In this document: positions 61,910 to 64,000 of the stretch, one piece after another
How the letters are laid out: the number at the start of each line of letters is the position of its first letter
Numbering within the stretch: position 1 is the stretch's first letter
Source of the DNA: Spirodela intermedia
Lineage: Eukaryota; Streptophyta; Magnoliopsida; Alismatales; Araceae
Length of the DNA: 64,000 nt
Assembly (NCBI GenBank): GCA_902729315.2
Contig: LR746265.1
Span: forward strand, 5,064,892 to 5,128,891
Direction of reading: 5' to 3'
Notes under the pieces: model-generated
What the model was told of the DNA's origin: nothing
Database searches by the model: none
The model's input: the letters and a program-made list of their open reading frames with translations, nothing else
Made by a program: the position numbers and the translations under genes

Positions 61910-62789
61910 TCTGTGCTGTGTGTGTGTGTTACCTTGCAAGTCTTCGAGGGCGGCCAGTACGCTGATAATCCTCTCATTCCCCGGCTGCCGGGGAGGATAT
62001 ATAGTTTTCTAGATACTTGCCTACTTTCCCAAGGACTGTAGCTTGGAATGTGCCTGCTGAGCCGTCTAGATGTAAGGAAAAGAGAGCTTGGGTGGCTGCG
62101 TTCTTCCTCAGGATATCAAAACATAGCGGGGTTATTTCTGAGAAGAAAGCGTACGTCGGCGATTGGAGAGAGGAGATCGGCTTCATCCTGTCAAGATGGA
62201 CATTTAATCGTCCCACCTGGCTTCATCTTCTCCCAACACCTATAATTGGATCGAAACATGAAGTTTTAGCAATTGGCAGCCAATCAGATAGAACCCGAGC
62301 TTGAATGTTCATTCCGATCGTAGCCTTCTTTCTATTTTTTCAACTTATTGAAAGAACATCCTTAGGTTATGCCTAATCCTAGGCCTTCAGGGTCAAAACA
62401 TAAGATTGTAATTAGATCACTGTGCACCCTTTCTTCCCATTTTATTGGGGGAAATCAGGTAAATTGGTTGAATACAAAACAGTTTTTCCTACTTGAAAAT
62501 GCAAGGGATGGACGTAGTCAGATGTGTTGTGGAAAAAAGATCGTCTGGAATGATCAATAAAGTCGGTCCTTGTTTCTTCAAGTTAGGCTATTTTTTCCTG
62601 CCCATAAAATCTTTCATAGTTTGAGAGTTGGTTTTGAATATCGGCACCATGGTGTCAACACGCTCACAAGACACACTCTCAATTTAATTCTGGAGAAAAG
62701 CCCCCGAGACGATCTCCGGAATGACAGAATCCCTTTAATGAGGCCTGATAGTGGCGTACACAGCTATAACCTAGCTTATCCCCTCATCC

Positions 62790-62827
<38 letters not shown>
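61910..62827. other. Spacer of the inverted duplication
   Basis: 918 bases. Open frames on both strands near 61974-62304 overlap, and neither is recognised. A TG run (about 61917-61929) borders the left arm and the GA tract (62792-62826) borders the right arm. Confidence 0.5.
62792..62826. repeat. (GA)n microsatellite
   Basis: About 35 bases of GA ending one base before the right arm of the inverted duplication. Confidence 0.95.
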
Positions 62828-62828
<1 letters not shown>

Positions 62829-63126
62829 ATCACTCAACAGTCGTCATCGTGGTTTCCTGAAGGAGCATCTAATCAGCGATGATGTAAGGAGAATCTTCGT
62901 GCTGAAAATTCCTGGTTTTTTTAATCCAGCGATATGGTCCCGACATCATTTAGCAGTTGCCAATGTTTTGGACGTCAACAGATTCCGCCAGTACCTAGGA
63001 AGCCCAATGGGCAAAAAATTCATCAAGCCCATGATTCTAGTCAGTCCGCGGATGGTCCAAATATCTTCTTGTTTTCATCGTCACGTGGGAGCAGGAAGGG
63101 TAGGGAATCAGAGCGAGAGAGGTCGT
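62828..63126 (+). repeat. Inverted duplication, right arm
   Basis: Partner of 61606-61909. Here the ISDDVRRIF to GSPMGKKFIKPM frame is open throughout (62899-63432 continues it), unlike the left arm. The WFPEGASNQR frame stops at 62880-62882, as in the left arm. Confidence 0.7.
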
Positions 63127-64000
63127 CCTCGTCAAGGTGAGGTAGTTTTCTGGTGTGATTCTTCACCAGCAATTGTGAAGGCTTCAGCCTGCCTATTCGT
63201 GGGGTTGTCGACCGCGCGATCTTTTTTGTGGGGAGAATCGACCGCATTCATGGTATATTGCGAAGGTCAGCCCAGTCGTCGTTGTCTCTCTGGTGAATGG
63301 GAGCTCCGGAGTCGGACGACGCGTCAACTCTTCCGCCGCCAGTCGACGACTCCTTGCACCCTTCTTGTGGTTCTCCCTATCCCTCCTCTTTCTTTCTTCG
63401 TGCTCATCCAGACGGTATTGACCATGGTGTAGTATACTAACTAATCCGTCCGACTACTTTTAAGGGCTTCAGGGATAGGGTAAGGGCTTGTCTAGGAAGG
63501 TAATGGAGGAATGGAGGAGGTGACGCGGAGAGTCATCAAGAAGCTTCAAGGAGTTCTCAGGGCTACCCAAAGTCGCTTTGCGAGGGTAATCTAAGATGTA
63601 CAGGAGTCCCGAGGAAGCTTCTCTATGAGGTAGCCCTGTTGAAGACTTGCACCATCGTGTTCATCTCGAAAACCGAAGGGAGAGGTATTTGAAAGGGTAG
63701 GAGAGGGAATGAGGTGAAGCACTGTAAAGAAATGAGGGCGCCCGTGCTCTATGTTCCGAATAAGTCAGCCAGGTGAGCTGATTCACCTATCATGCAGCGG
63801 CTCGAACATAATTCGACCATACCTCGACTCGCACAAAATGGCCGCTTCGGCTCTCTGCAGATCAACATAAAATATCTTACGACCCACGCGATTTCAAAAA
63901 TATGAAGAAGTCAATGCCTCTCTCTTGGAGGCTTTGACTGGTTTCGGTGAACTGGGGTTCTTCAATCCTGTCCGACTCCCTTGGCCCTATGATGAGAGAC
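63127..64000. other. Intergenic to window end
   Basis: An open frame continues from the right arm to 63432; after that no long frame or recognised feature. Confidence 0.4.

Overview
The window is nuclear DNA of a flowering plant. The evidence is spliced genes with short GT-AG introns, a HAM-type GRAS regulator carrying a miR171 site, LTR retrotransposons primed by initiator-Met tRNA, and long CT/GA microsatellites. The protein sequences look most like a non-grass monocot (palm or banana-like), but that is a weak inference. No bacterial-type operon, CRISPR array or rRNA/tRNA gene was seen.

Layout. (1) About 1-24 kb is repeat-rich. Two decayed hybrid proline-rich protein (HyPRP) genes lie at 1-807 and 23040-23590, both on the minus strand. 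Two copies of an unidentified block (about 4.0-4.55 and 21.4-22.0 kb) flank a 15.3-kb retrotransposon nest. That nest is a Ty1/copia element (5546-20861, perfect TTCAG target duplication) with a Ty3/gypsy chromovirus (6217-16486) inserted in its gag gene. Both are inactivated by stops, frameshifts and, in the gypsy element, loss of a catalytic Asp. (2) About 24-35 kb is AT-rich, with LTR fragments in both orientations and no gene I can support. (3) About 35-46.6 kb is a gene cluster on the minus strand. It holds a nine-exon SKA1 kinetochore gene (35637-39467), a two-exon RGF/GOLVEN/CLEL secreted-peptide gene (41276-41791) and a five-exon ATG8 autophagy gene (43217-45742, plus a likely 5' UTR intron). 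I built these three models by splicing; all exon phases join and give 267, 136 and 119 residues. (4) 46.6-53.4 kb is largely empty. (5) 54153-56591 (+) is an intact single-exon HAM/SCL6-like GRAS gene with a perfect 21-nt miR171 complement. (6) 56.6-64 kb has microsatellites and an inverted duplication of about 300 bp (61606-61909 and 62828-63126) with partly conserved reading frames.

The intact genes do not form one pathway. SKA1 (chromosome attachment), the RGF peptide (root meristem signalling) and HAM (meristem maintenance) all relate to dividing tissue, but I read this as chance proximity. I found no clearly new system. The items most worth checking are the dated transposon nest, the GC-AG intron and 30-nt exon of SKA1 with its E2F-like promoter site, the RGF peptide gene, and the unidentified duplicated blocks.
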